In this document: in pieces, positions 51,596 to 59,650 of the stretch
Position numbering within the stretch: the first letter of the stretch is position 1
Layout: each line of letters begins with the position of its first letter
Source: GCA-002282575 sp964493995
Lineage (GTDB): Bacteria > Pseudomonadota > Gammaproteobacteria > Thiomicrospirales > Thiomicrospiraceae
Length of the DNA stretch: 64,000 nucleotides
NCBI GenBank assembly: GCA_964493995.1
Contig: CAZBQD010000006.1
Location: forward strand, 4,879 to 68,878
Direction of reading: 5' to 3'
The notes under the pieces: generated by a model
Databases searched by the model: none
The model's input: the letters and a program-made list of their open reading frames with translations, nothing else
Told to the model about the DNA's origin: nothing
Made by a program: the position numbers and the translations under genes

Positions 51596-52621
51596 TTAAT
51601 CTTCTGCCGTGGTGCTACGATTGCGTCCGTTTTCTTTAGACTGATAAAGCGCCTTGTCGGTGCGTTGATACCATTCATCCCAACTTTCTCCCGGTTTGTA
51701 ACTGGAAACACCCAAAGAAACGTGAAGGTTGTTGATGGTTTCACCGGTATCCTTGCGTTTTAATTGGCTGTTCGCCACTTTAATGCGAATGCGCTCGGCC
51801 AGTTGTTCTGCTTGTGCCAAGCTCGCATGCTGAATGAGCACGGCAAACTCTTCACCCCCAATGCGCGCTAGCATCTGAGAAGGCTCAATTACTTTTTGCA
51901 CCACGCCAGCGATAAAGCGTAACACCGCATCACCAATCAGGTGGCCGTAGGTGTCGTTGAATTTTTTGAAGAAATCAATGTCGAACAAGATCAGGCAAAG
52001 TTGGTCGCGTTGCTTGGTCGATTGCATGCCTTGCTCAACTCGTTGCTCGAAAGCGCGACGGTTAGGGAGTTGAGTTAGCGTGTCGGTCAGGGATTCGTTA
52101 CGCGCCTTAGCCAGTTCTTTTTGTAGCGCTTGAATTTTCGTGGTAGCGACAATGAGTTCTTGTTGCATATCCGATTGCGATGACACTATGTGGCGCGTGG
52201 TGTCCAGTACATTCTGGGTCAGGATGGCTAGGGTTTGAGCGTCTAGGTTGCCGCGCGAGGTGAGTTCTTGCACGTAAGTGTCTAGGGCGTGGGTGTGTTT
52301 TTCCATGCCTTTGGTCCAGTCCATTAGGCGAGAAATCATGCGTTCTAGAAACTGACGAAATGCCTGCTCTAATTCAGAGGTGTCGGACTGTTTATCTTTC
52401 AGTAACGACTCATAAATTTTGACGCCCAGTGCGTTGCTGTAACCGCTTTGCTGAACCCCTTCATCGACAAGCTTTTTCAGTCTCGTATCTTGACCTAAAA
52501 AGTATTCATACCATACTAAAAAGTTAATGGGGGTGGGACTGACCTGATGCTGGACAAACGCCTGTTCGATTTGATCGAAAAGCGCATCCGCTTCTGCTTT
52601 ACTCTGCGTGTAAACTTTCAT
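51596..52621 (-). CDS. Diguanylate cyclase (GGDEF)
   Basis: A soluble 341-residue c-di-GMP synthase. Residues 1-165 form a helical sensory/dimerisation region with a coiled coil (about 130-175) and no transmembrane segment. The GGDEF domain (about 175-335) has SLTDTLTQLPNRRAFEQ, FDIDFFKKFNDTYGH and the active site RIGGEEF. No RxxD inhibition site is apparent five residues upstream of the GGEEF motif. This N-terminal region also occurs in short cytoplasmic cyclases of marine and pseudomonad species. It is the third GGDEF protein in the window. Confidence 0.92.
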   Translation of the reverse strand: MKVYTQSKAEADALFDQIEQAFVQHQVSPTPINFLVWYEYFLGQDTRLKKLVDEGVQQSGYSNALGVKIYESLLKDKQSDTSELEQAFRQFLERMISRLMDWTKGMEKHTHALDTYVQELTSRGNLDAQTLAILTQNVLDTTRHIVSSQSDMQQELIVATTKIQALQKELAKARNESLTDTLTQLPNRRAFEQRVEQGMQSTKQRDQLCLILFDIDFFKKFNDTYGHLIGDAVLRFIAGVVQKVIEPSQMLARIGGEEFAVLIQHASLAQAEQLAERIRIKVANSQLKRKDTGETINNLHVSLGVSSYKPGESWDEWYQRTDKALYQSKENGRNRSTTAED

Positions 52622-52740
52622 GAATGGGTTAGCCTTGGTTTCAATAACTCGGTTGAGGGTTAGTCTACCATTTTGTAATTTTGTTTTTAAGTGGTAGCAT
52701 AGAAGAATTGCATGGTTTTGATAAAAGAAAGTGGGGCTAT

Positions 52741-53103
52741 ATGTTATTACTGAAATTGCACGTGTTGTTTGTGCTGTTATCGGGTTTTGGGTTTTTTATG
52801 CGTGGCATCGGTCATATTAAAGGACAACCCTGGGTACAACGAAAACTCATTCGCATTCTGCCGCATGTGGTGGATACGGGATTGCTGGTGACGGCGATTG
52901 CCTTACTGGTAACGCTCGAAATTAGTCCCTTAACCGATTGGGTGTTGGCGAAAATCATTGCCTTGATTGCTTACATTGCCCTGGGTGTATTTGCGTTCAA
53001 AATAGCGAAAACGCCGGCACGAAAGGCGCTATTTTGGGTGCTGGCTTTGATGGTGTTTGCCTATATGTATGGTGTCGCCATCACTCACAGTGTGACTTGG
53101 TAA
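52741..53103 (+). CDS. SirB-family membrane protein
   Basis: A 120-residue four-span membrane protein of the SirB (invasion expression up-regulator) family: LLKLHVLFVLLSGFGFFMRG, then LPHVVDTGLLVTAIAL and KIIALIAYIALGVFAFK with AFAYMYGVA-type end. I chose the ATG at 52741 with GTGGGG upstream; the longer frame starts in the divergent promoter. The family's molecular role is unknown. It is followed after 14 bases by the Fur-family regulator and may be co-transcribed with it. Confidence 0.85.
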   Translation: MLLLKLHVLFVLLSGFGFFMRGIGHIKGQPWVQRKLIRILPHVVDTGLLVTAIALLVTLEISPLTDWVLAKIIALIAYIALGVFAFKIAKTPARKALFWVLALMVFAYMYGVAITHSVTW

Positions 53104-53117
53104 GCCAGTAGCCACCT

Positions 53118-53531
53118 ATGTCGATGCAGTTGCCCGTTCAACAGGCGGAAATGCAAATTCGCGCTTTAGGTCATCGGGTGACCAGTGCGCGCGTGATGAC
53201 GCTGGCTTATTTGCTGCAAGCAGAGAAACCGGTAACGCACGAAGAATTGCAGTCGAACCTGGCTCTACCGATGGATCGTGTGACACTCTATCGTGTATTG
53301 GATTGGTTGGTGCGTCAGCGTTTGGTGCATAAGGTCACCACTGAAGATCGCTTATGGCGCTTTATTGCCGGTGATGGGGGCAGTGCACATCATCCCCATT
53401 TTTACTGTGAGAATACTGGCAAGCTGATTTGTTTGCCTGAGGTAGACATTCCGGCCATTTCCTTGCCTAAGCGATTTAAGGTGTCGCATGTGGAAGTGAT
53501 TGTTCACGGTGTGTGCGAAGAGGCTGAGTAA
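53118..53531 (+). CDS. Fur-family metalloregulator, probably Zur-type
   Basis: A 137-residue Fur-family repressor. The winged helix (about 10-85) has RVTSARVMTLAYL and VTHEELQSNLALPMDRVTLYRVLDWLV. The metal region shows HHPHFYC. The usual structural-zinc CxxCG is replaced by CENTG, with a further Cys at LICLP, and the C-terminus ends HGVCEEAE with only one Cys of the second pair. So the structural zinc site looks incomplete or altered. The genes that follow (His-rich outer-membrane protein, ZnuA-like, ZnuB-like) point to zinc control. I cannot see a clear Zur palindrome. Confidence 0.8.
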   Translation: MSMQLPVQQAEMQIRALGHRVTSARVMTLAYLLQAEKPVTHEELQSNLALPMDRVTLYRVLDWLVRQRLVHKVTTEDRLWRFIAGDGGSAHHPHFYCENTGKLICLPEVDIPAISLPKRFKVSHVEVIVHGVCEEAE

Positions 53532-53547
53532 CCTATTAGATACAACA

Positions 53548-53713
53548 AAGGGTGCATAAGAGATTATGTGAAAACGTTATGAGAGCGGTATAGACAAGGC
53601 AAAAATGCACGGAGAAAGGCAAGTTTACACCGAGTAAATGCGTTTTGAGTACATTTTTAACGAAGTATAGGCGGCTCGGAGTAGTTTTCAAACAGTCTCT
53701 TGAATGCGCCCTT
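53548..53713. repeat. MITE-like element with ~27-bp terminal inverted repeats
   Basis: The left end GGGTGCATAAGAGATTATGT (from 53550) mirrors the right end, which ends ATGCGCCC at 53711. Both arms continue with TGAAAAC / GTTTTCA (53569-53575, 53684-53690) and then GCAAAAATG / CATTTTTAA further in. The whole 160-base unit can fold into one long imperfect hairpin. It has no coding capacity. No clear target duplication is visible. It fills most of the 274-base gap between the Fur-family gene and the outer-membrane protein gene. Confidence 0.7.
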
Positions 53714-53805
53714 ATTTTTCGCTACTATATGCAACAAGTAGGCAAAAGCAAGTGTGTTATCCTTATGGCTCAGTTGCATTGATGTAAAAACACGAGATCA
53801 ATGAT

Positions 53806-55335
53806 ATGAAAAAAACCAAATTATCCTTAGCCATTGCCTTGCTGGTGGCAGGGTTCAATGCCGACGCCAGTGATGACTTGTCGGCACTGAAAGCGCAAAT
53901 TGCCGCGCAACAAGTGCAATTAGAAAAAATGATGCAACAAATGCAAGCACTCGAAGCCAAAGCCAAGCAAGTTGAAGCGGCGGTCGCACCGGCAGTCAAG
54001 GACAGCCCTGTTGCCACAACTGCGACAAGCGCTAGCTCAACGCCTTCCGTGCCAGCCTTATCTGGCTATCAGGGTAGTTTAGATCAGGCGCGAGCCGCCA
54101 GTCGTAAGTTGTCCGATCCGGTGAAGGTGGGTGGTATTAAGGGCAATCCCTTCTCGGGTAGTAATATGAATCCCGATGTTGCGTTTATCCTTGATGGGAG
54201 TTATGTCAATCGTAGTGAGTCTAATAGTGCTTATGGCGCTTTAGGGATGCCAGGTTTTTTTCATGAGTTGGGCGGAGCGCATGAAGGACATGCACATGGC
54301 GGTGGTTATAACCTGAATAATGGCTTTAACCTCAATTATGGTGAGCTAGTGCTTTCTGCAGCAGTCGATAAGTATTTCGATTTGTTTGCCGTCATTCATG
54401 CGGGCGAGGAGGGTGCAGCCTTAGAAGAAGCCTATGCGAATACACGCAGCATGCCGTTTAACACGCAGTTGAAGTTTGGTAAATTCTTATCGGGATTTGG
54501 ACGATTAAATGGTCAGCATCATCATTATTGGGATTTTGCCGATCAACCGCTCATTTACCAAGGGGTGTTTGGTTCGCATGGCTTGTTAGAGAAAGGCGTG
54601 CAAGCCACTTGGCTAGCACCGACGAGCAATTATTTATTACTTGGTGCGGAAGTCTTGCAGGGTGAAAACGAGCAAAGTTTTGGCACGAAAGCCATTCCAA
54701 AGGTCAGCCAGGCAGGTCAAGTTGATGGTGCTGGCTTAGCGGTGGGTTTTGTTAAAACAGGTTTTGATCTTGGTAACACCAGTTGGATGGCCGGTGCTTC
54801 TTATGGTGCTGGGAAAATGCGCCTAGACCATAGTACAGATGAAGAAGGGCCGCATGCTAAAGCGGGTTCGGTTGCTATTACAGGGCTGGATTTAACCGGT
54901 AAGTATTTTTTAGATGCGACTCGTTATGTGATGTGGCAATCGGAGTACATCAAACGAGAGTTAACCAACGGACTGGTGGCCAATTATGATAGCGCAGCAG
55001 ACTTAGCAACTGGATTTCCTAAGCCGTTATCACAAAATCAGTCGGGCTACTACTCACAGTTAATTTGGAAATTTGCCCCGCAGTGGCGCACCGGTTTACG
55101 TTATGATGCGATTGATCAAAATAGCATTAAGGTGGCTGGTACAGACAAAAATACGCCTTATGGCGATCGTAATACGGTAATGGTCGAGTACAATCCGACG
55201 GAGTTTTCGCGTATTCGTTTACAATATGCACAAAACGGTGCTTTCTTTACAGAAGAAAATGAACGTAAGCGTTTCGACGAAGTCTTGCTGCAGTTTAATA
55301 TGGCGATTGGTGCTCACGGAGCGCATAGTTTCTAA
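53806..55335 (+). CDS. His-rich porin-like outer-membrane protein of the zinc cluster
   Basis: A 509-residue exported protein: signal peptide (MKKTKLSLAIALLVAGFNADA), a coiled coil (about 25-65, Gln/Lys/Glu heptads), an Ala/Ser linker, then a beta-barrel-like region (about 110-509) with alternating polar/aromatic strands and a final aromatic residue (HGAHSF). Potential metal ligands occur as HEGHAHGGG (about 165) and GQHHHYW (about 240). It lacks TonB-box or plug features. Its place before ZnuA- and ZnuB-like genes suggests zinc uptake across the outer membrane; this is inference. The MITE-like element lies just upstream. Confidence 0.72.
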   Translation: MKKTKLSLAIALLVAGFNADASDDLSALKAQIAAQQVQLEKMMQQMQALEAKAKQVEAAVAPAVKDSPVATTATSASSTPSVPALSGYQGSLDQARAASRKLSDPVKVGGIKGNPFSGSNMNPDVAFILDGSYVNRSESNSAYGALGMPGFFHELGGAHEGHAHGGGYNLNNGFNLNYGELVLSAAVDKYFDLFAVIHAGEEGAALEEAYANTRSMPFNTQLKFGKFLSGFGRLNGQHHHYWDFADQPLIYQGVFGSHGLLEKGVQATWLAPTSNYLLLGAEVLQGENEQSFGTKAIPKVSQAGQVDGAGLAVGFVKTGFDLGNTSWMAGASYGAGKMRLDHSTDEEGPHAKAGSVAITGLDLTGKYFLDATRYVMWQSEYIKRELTNGLVANYDSAADLATGFPKPLSQNQSGYYSQLIWKFAPQWRTGLRYDAIDQNSIKVAGTDKNTPYGDRNTVMVEYNPTEFSRIRLQYAQNGAFFTEENERKRFDEVLLQFNMAIGAHGAHSF

Positions 55336-55359
55336 AACCGGTTATCCGAAGGATAGGGG

Positions 55360-56253
55360 ATGAAAAAAATGATTTGGGCGGCTTGGGTCGCCCTTTTCTG
55401 TTATCAGGGATCGGCACAAGCGACGCTGAATGTGGTTGCTAGCTATGGCTGGATTGGCGATTTGGTACAGCAGATTGGTCAAGAGCGTGTTGCGGTAACG
55501 GTGTTGGCGCAAGCCAGTTTTGATCCGCATTTTGTGCCGCCGAAACCCTCGTTAGCTGTCAAATTGCGCAATGCTGATTTATTGGTCATTAATGGTGGTC
55601 AATTAGAAATGGGTTGGCTACCGCCTGTTCTGCGTCAGGCCGCTAATGCGCGTATTCAACCCAATAGTGAAGGTTTTTTAGACTTATCGAGTTTGGTGAC
55701 CTTATCTAACCCTCGTCCTCATGCCACACGTGCCGATGGCGATGTGCATCCCGATGGTAATCCGCATTATGTTTTCAATCCCGATAATATGGCGGTTTTG
55801 GCCTTTGGTGTAGCGCATCGGTTGTGTCATTTAGATAAAGCGGGCTGTGGCTTTTATGAGCAGTCGTTAGCCCGTTTTGATGAGCGTTGGCAAAAGGAAA
55901 AACAGCGCTGGCAGCAACGACTCCTTCCGTTAAAAGGTAAGCAGTTGGTGCAGTATCACGAAAGTTTCGATGATTTAGCCCATTGGATGGGGATGACGGT
56001 GGTAGCGAATGTCGAACCGGTTCCTGGTGTGCCACCGAGTGCCAGTCACTTAGAAAAGCTGTTAAAACGGCTAGCCGATCAACAAGTGGTGATGGTTATT
56101 CAAGAGCATTTTCGAGATCGGGAAGCAACCGAGTGGTTGGCCAAGCAGCGTCAAGTGAAATGGCAGGTGTTACCGTCGGATGTTGGCGCGACGCCGCAAT
56201 CAAAAGATTTGTTCAGTTGGTTTAATGAATTGGTTGAGCGATTAGCACCATGA
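55360..56253 (+). CDS. ZnuA-like metal-binding periplasmic protein
   Basis: A 297-residue cluster A-I solute-binding protein. Signal peptide about 1-22 (ending QGSAQA). Metal ligands expected of ZnuA-type proteins are visible as His in DPHFVPPKP, His in DGNPHYVFNP, His in QYHESFDDLAHWMG and a late acidic residue in SDVGATP. The His-rich loop of many ZnuA proteins is short here (RPHATRADGDVHPDG). GGATAGGGG precedes the ATG at 55360. It overlaps the permease gene (ATGA), so they are one transport unit. Zinc is the likely metal; manganese cannot be excluded. Confidence 0.85.
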   Translation: MKKMIWAAWVALFCYQGSAQATLNVVASYGWIGDLVQQIGQERVAVTVLAQASFDPHFVPPKPSLAVKLRNADLLVINGGQLEMGWLPPVLRQAANARIQPNSEGFLDLSSLVTLSNPRPHATRADGDVHPDGNPHYVFNPDNMAVLAFGVAHRLCHLDKAGCGFYEQSLARFDERWQKEKQRWQQRLLPLKGKQLVQYHESFDDLAHWMGMTVVANVEPVPGVPPSASHLEKLLKRLADQQVVMVIQEHFRDREATEWLAKQRQVKWQVLPSDVGATPQSKDLFSWFNELVERLAP

Positions 56254-56996
56254 GTTTACTAGAACTCTTTTGGCCTGCTTTGCTATTAATGCTGGCTTTG
56301 TCCTTGCTGCTAGTGCCTTTTGGCACAGAAGTGGTGAAGCGTGGCGTCATTTTCCTCGATTTAGCGGTGGGGCAGTGGGCAGCCTTAGGCGCGGCGGTGG
56401 CCATGTTGTGGCTGCATGAAGCAGAATGGGGGCTGTGGTTGGGCGCCTTGCTGGGGGCGTTGTTGGCAGCATCGCTGGTTCGTTTTTTGGCGCGCAATGC
56501 CAATTCGGTAGCCTTAGAAGCACCGATTGGGTTGTTGTATGCTTTGGCTTTGTCGGTGTTTATGCTGGTGCAAGCCAATGCCGGCAGTCAGCGAGAAGTC
56601 ATTGCCGCCCTAGTTGCCTATGATGTGTTGTTTATTAGTGCCGAACAAGCGCTGTTAAGTTTGCTGGTGGCTGTAATCGTTGTGGTGTTATGGTGGCGTT
56701 GGTCTTGGTTGCGTGAGCAGGGCTTTTACTGGATGTTTGCCTTGGTATGTGCCTTTGCCGTGAAAATGGCGGGGCTTTTGGTGGTCTTCGCTTTGTTGTT
56801 AGCGCCCGCCTTAATGGGTTTGAAATGGGGACATAATGCCTTGTGGCCAAGGTGGCTATTGGCAATTATGTTGTCGTGGTTAGGTCTGGCGATTGCCTTT
56901 TATTTCGACTGGCCGGCGGGTTACACGCTTGTGGCTTTGTTGTCCTTGTCGGCGTTGCTGGTTTATGGCTGGCAGGGCCGTCGTTCGGTCGGTTAG
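56250..56996 (+). CDS. ZnuB-like metal ABC-transporter permease
   Basis: A 248-residue ABC-3 family membrane permease with about seven or eight hydrophobic helices. Family features: FLDLAVGQWAALGAA near the N-terminus (in place of the more usual HASLPG region), a central EAPIGLLYALALS and the C-terminal GLLVVFALLLAPALMGLKWG. It begins within the stop of the ZnuA-like gene. No ATPase (ZnuC) gene follows: the next gene is comM. The energising subunit must be encoded elsewhere or shared. Confidence 0.85.
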   Translation: MSLLELFWPALLLMLALSLLLVPFGTEVVKRGVIFLDLAVGQWAALGAAVAMLWLHEAEWGLWLGALLGALLAASLVRFLARNANSVALEAPIGLLYALALSVFMLVQANAGSQREVIAALVAYDVLFISAEQALLSLLVAVIVVVLWWRWSWLREQGFYWMFALVCAFAVKMAGLLVVFALLLAPALMGLKWGHNALWPRWLLAIMLSWLGLAIAFYFDWPAGYTLVALLSLSALLVYGWQGRRSVG

Positions 56997-57072
56997 CGGT
57001 CGGCTTTAATTTTAGGCGCGAATCCGTTACCATGTGGGCATTGCTTAATGGTTTAGAAGGAAAGCGACAACT

Positions 57073-58593
57073 ATGGCTCATACCCTAGCACAAGTATGGA
57101 CGCGTGCAGAATTAGGATTGGCTTCTCCCGCGGTGATGGTGGAGGTACATTTATCTAATGGCTTGCCCAGCTTAACCCTCGTGGGGCTGCCAGAATCAGC
57201 AGTACGGGAAAGTAAAGATCGGGTACGCAGTGCCTTGCTATCGTCCGATGCCGATTATCCAACCCGTCGTATCACCATTAACCTAGCCCCAGCCGACTTG
57301 CCCAAACAGGGGGGTCGTTATGACTTACCGATTGCCATTGGCTTGCTGGCAGCATCGGGGCAAGTGCCGAGTGAGCGTCTAGCGCAAACCGAATGGGTCG
57401 GAGAGTTGGGGTTAGATGGTGAGTTGCGTCCTGTTGCTGGGATTTTACCGGTGGCCATGGCGGCCAGTGAGTCGGGTCGAACCCTAATTGTGCCGACGGA
57501 GCAGCTGGCTGTGTGTGCCGTCGTGCCCAACTTGCGTGTGTTGGGGGCATCGCATTTGCGTGAGGTAATGGAGTTTCTAGTGGGAACGGGATCGCTGCAC
57601 ACCGCCGACGGTCGCCGTTTAGCGCAGGAAAGCTTGCCTCAACCCGATTTAATCGAAGTGCGTGGTCAGGTAATGGGTAAGCGGGCATTAGAAATTGCCG
57701 CAGCGGGTGGCCATAGTCTGCTGTTAGTCGGGCCACCGGGTAGTGGTAAAAGTATGCTGGCAACGCGTATGGCGGGTATTTTACCGCCCTTGTCGGAAGC
57801 GCAACGTTTGCAGTCGGCAGCGATTCATTCCCTAGCCAGTTTGCCAGTTGAACCCATATTAGCGGGTCAGTTACCCTACCAAGCACCGCATCATTCGGCA
57901 TCGGCGGTGGCCTTAGTCGGAGGGGGCAGTAAACCTCGTCCCGGAGCAATTTCCATCGCCAGCCACGGTATTTTATTTTTAGATGAATTGCCCGAGTTCG
58001 ACCGTCGTACTTTAGAGATGTTGCGCGAGCCGCTCGAATCGGGCGAAGTGCGCATTGCCCGTGCCGCCTATCAAGCCACTTATCCCGCGAACTTTATGCT
58101 CATAGCGGCGATGAACCCCTCACCGAGCGGTTACTTTGCCGACGATCCCAAATGTCGCTCGACACCGGAACAAACAGCGCGTTACCTCGGTAAAATTTCC
58201 GGTCCTTTGTTAGACCGCATCGACTGTCAAGTCGAGTTGCCAGCGGTAGAAGTGTCCGCTCTGCAACAACTGCCCGATGGTGAGACCAGTGCTGTGGTCG
58301 CTGAGCGGGTTGCGCAAGCCAGAAGTCTGGCGCAGGCGCGTGGTAAACTCAATGCCGAATTAACACCGCACGATTTAGATCAATATGCGTCACTCGATGC
58401 AGCGGGTAAGAAGCTGTTGGCGCAAGCGATGGAACGCTTTGGCTTGTCGGCGCGGTCATATCATCGTATTTTGCGTGTCGCACGCAGTATTGCCGATTTA
58501 GCACAAAGTGAGTCGGTGCAAACCGCCCATTTAGCGGAAGCACTAAGTTTACGCGCTTTAGAGCGTCGTTTGCATAAACTCGGTAATCAATGA
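57073..58593 (+). CDS. comM: ComM/YifB Mg-chelatase-like AAA+ helicase
   Basis: A 506-residue hexameric ATPase. In Vibrio cholerae ComM is a helicase that promotes branch migration during natural transformation. The N-terminal Lon-like ChlI domain (about 15-165; VMVEVHLSNGLPSLTLVGLP) is followed by the AAA+ domain (about 190-400; Walker A GPPGSGKSMLATRM, Walker B ILFLDELPEF, AAMNPSPSGYF) and a C-terminal domain (about 410-506; LSARSYHRILRVARSIADL). The length is that of the family. The following DUF423 gene is in close linkage. Confidence 0.92.
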   Translation: MAHTLAQVWTRAELGLASPAVMVEVHLSNGLPSLTLVGLPESAVRESKDRVRSALLSSDADYPTRRITINLAPADLPKQGGRYDLPIAIGLLAASGQVPSERLAQTEWVGELGLDGELRPVAGILPVAMAASESGRTLIVPTEQLAVCAVVPNLRVLGASHLREVMEFLVGTGSLHTADGRRLAQESLPQPDLIEVRGQVMGKRALEIAAAGGHSLLLVGPPGSGKSMLATRMAGILPPLSEAQRLQSAAIHSLASLPVEPILAGQLPYQAPHHSASAVALVGGGSKPRPGAISIASHGILFLDELPEFDRRTLEMLREPLESGEVRIARAAYQATYPANFMLIAAMNPSPSGYFADDPKCRSTPEQTARYLGKISGPLLDRIDCQVELPAVEVSALQQLPDGETSAVVAERVAQARSLAQARGKLNAELTPHDLDQYASLDAAGKKLLAQAMERFGLSARSYHRILRVARSIADLAQSESVQTAHLAEALSLRALERRLHKLGNQ

Positions 58594-58604
58594 AAGGAAA
58601 CCCC

Positions 58605-59009
58605 ATGAATCAGTTAATGAATCGTTACGCATTGAGTTTGGCTGCTTTGTTGTTAGCACTAGCGGTGGGTTTGGGCGCTTTTGGTGCTCATGCCTTAGCA
58701 ACCATGGTCGATGCTAAAGCCTTAGCCAACTGGCAGACAGCGGTGCAGTATCAGGCTATTCATGCGCTGGCGCTATTGGCTTTAGCGATATGGATGCGAC
58801 TCGGTGCGCCCAGCTATGTTGCTCACGTCAGCTGGGGATTGGTGTTGGGCACCTTGCTCTTTTCGGGCAGTTTGTACGCTTATGTGTTAACGGCTTGGAA
58901 GCCATTAGTGTTTTTCACACCCATTGGCGGCAGTGTTTGGCTCATCACCTGGTTGCTGTTGGCTTGGTTGAGTGCGAAAAACCCTTCTAGCGCAAACGAA
59001 ACCCATTAA
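58605..59009 (+). CDS. DUF423 membrane protein
   Basis: A 134-residue four-span membrane protein of the DUF423 (YgdD-like) family: GLGAFGAHAL at the start, WQTAVQYQAIHALALLAL, LFSGSLYAYVLT and FFTPIGGSVWLITWLLLAW. AAAGGAAA lies just before the ATG at 58605, preferred over the ATG at 58590. Function unknown. Its TAA stop overlaps the TAA stop of rnt on the other strand (TTAA at 59006-59009). Confidence 0.92.
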   Translation: MNQLMNRYALSLAALLLALAVGLGAFGAHALATMVDAKALANWQTAVQYQAIHALALLALAIWMRLGAPSYVAHVSWGLVLGTLLFSGSLYAYVLTAWKPLVFFTPIGGSVWLITWLLLAWLSAKNPSSANETH

Positions 59010-59650
59010 GATTTTTCGTTGCGATTAATGGCGTCGATAACCGGCAGGGGATAGCGGTTAAAAATGTTACAAAAGAGTTCGGCTGTTTTTTGTGTATCGT
59101 ACAAAGCGCCGTGTGCTTGGTGGTTGTCCCAACTCATGCCCGAAAACATCGCCGCCTTCGCCAATACGGTTTGACCATAAACCAAAGCGCCGAGGGTAAC
59201 GCTGTCGAGTGTGCTGAATTGATGAAACGGGCATTTTAGCTTGTTTCTTTCTGCCGCGGCTTTGACAAACGACAAATCAAAAAAGGCGTTATGTCCGCAT
59301 AAAATAGCGCGGGTGCAGCCGGTTTCTTTCACCCGTTTTTGAATGGGCGCAAAAATATGCTCCATCGCCAGTTTTTCATCAATGGCTAAGCGCAGTTGAC
59401 TGTGCGGGTCATAACCTAAAAAGTCCTTAGCGGCTTGCTCAATATTCGCACCGGCAAAGGGTTTGACGTGAGCATGAATGGTTTCACCCGGCACTAACAG
59501 GCCATCACTATCAATATCTAAAATGACCGCCGCAATTTCTAATAGGGCATCGGTTTGGGCGTTAAAGCCACCGGTTTCGACATCAATCACAACAGGTAAA
59601 AAACCGCGCACACGGCGGGCAAGAGGATGTTTAGGGTGTTTGGAACTCAT
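59006..59650 (-). CDS. rnt: Ribonuclease T
   Basis: A 214-residue DEDD-family 3'-5' exonuclease that trims tRNA ends (end turnover) and stable RNA 3' ends as a dimer. Motifs: VIDVETGGFNAQTDALLEIA (Exo I DxE), CGHNAFFDLSFVKAAAER (Exo II Asp) and HQAHGALYDTQKTAELF (Exo III His and Asp). Its ATG overlaps the argA stop (ATGA). Length matches E. coli RNase T (215). Confidence 0.96.
   Translation of the reverse strand: MSSKHPKHPLARRVRGFLPVVIDVETGGFNAQTDALLEIAAVILDIDSDGLLVPGETIHAHVKPFAGANIEQAAKDFLGYDPHSQLRLAIDEKLAMEHIFAPIQKRVKETGCTRAILCGHNAFFDLSFVKAAAERNKLKCPFHQFSTLDSVTLGALVYGQTVLAKAAMFSGMSWDNHQAHGALYDTQKTAELFCNIFNRYPLPVIDAINRNEKS

Noticed and set aside
53714..53805. Zur operator before the outer-membrane protein gene
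   Set aside because: TGTGTTATCC resembles one half-site, but no matching second half is found at the right distance.
57278..57949. 223-residue minus-strand open frame inside comM
   Set aside because: Pro/His-rich shadow of the conserved ComM frame; no start signal or family.
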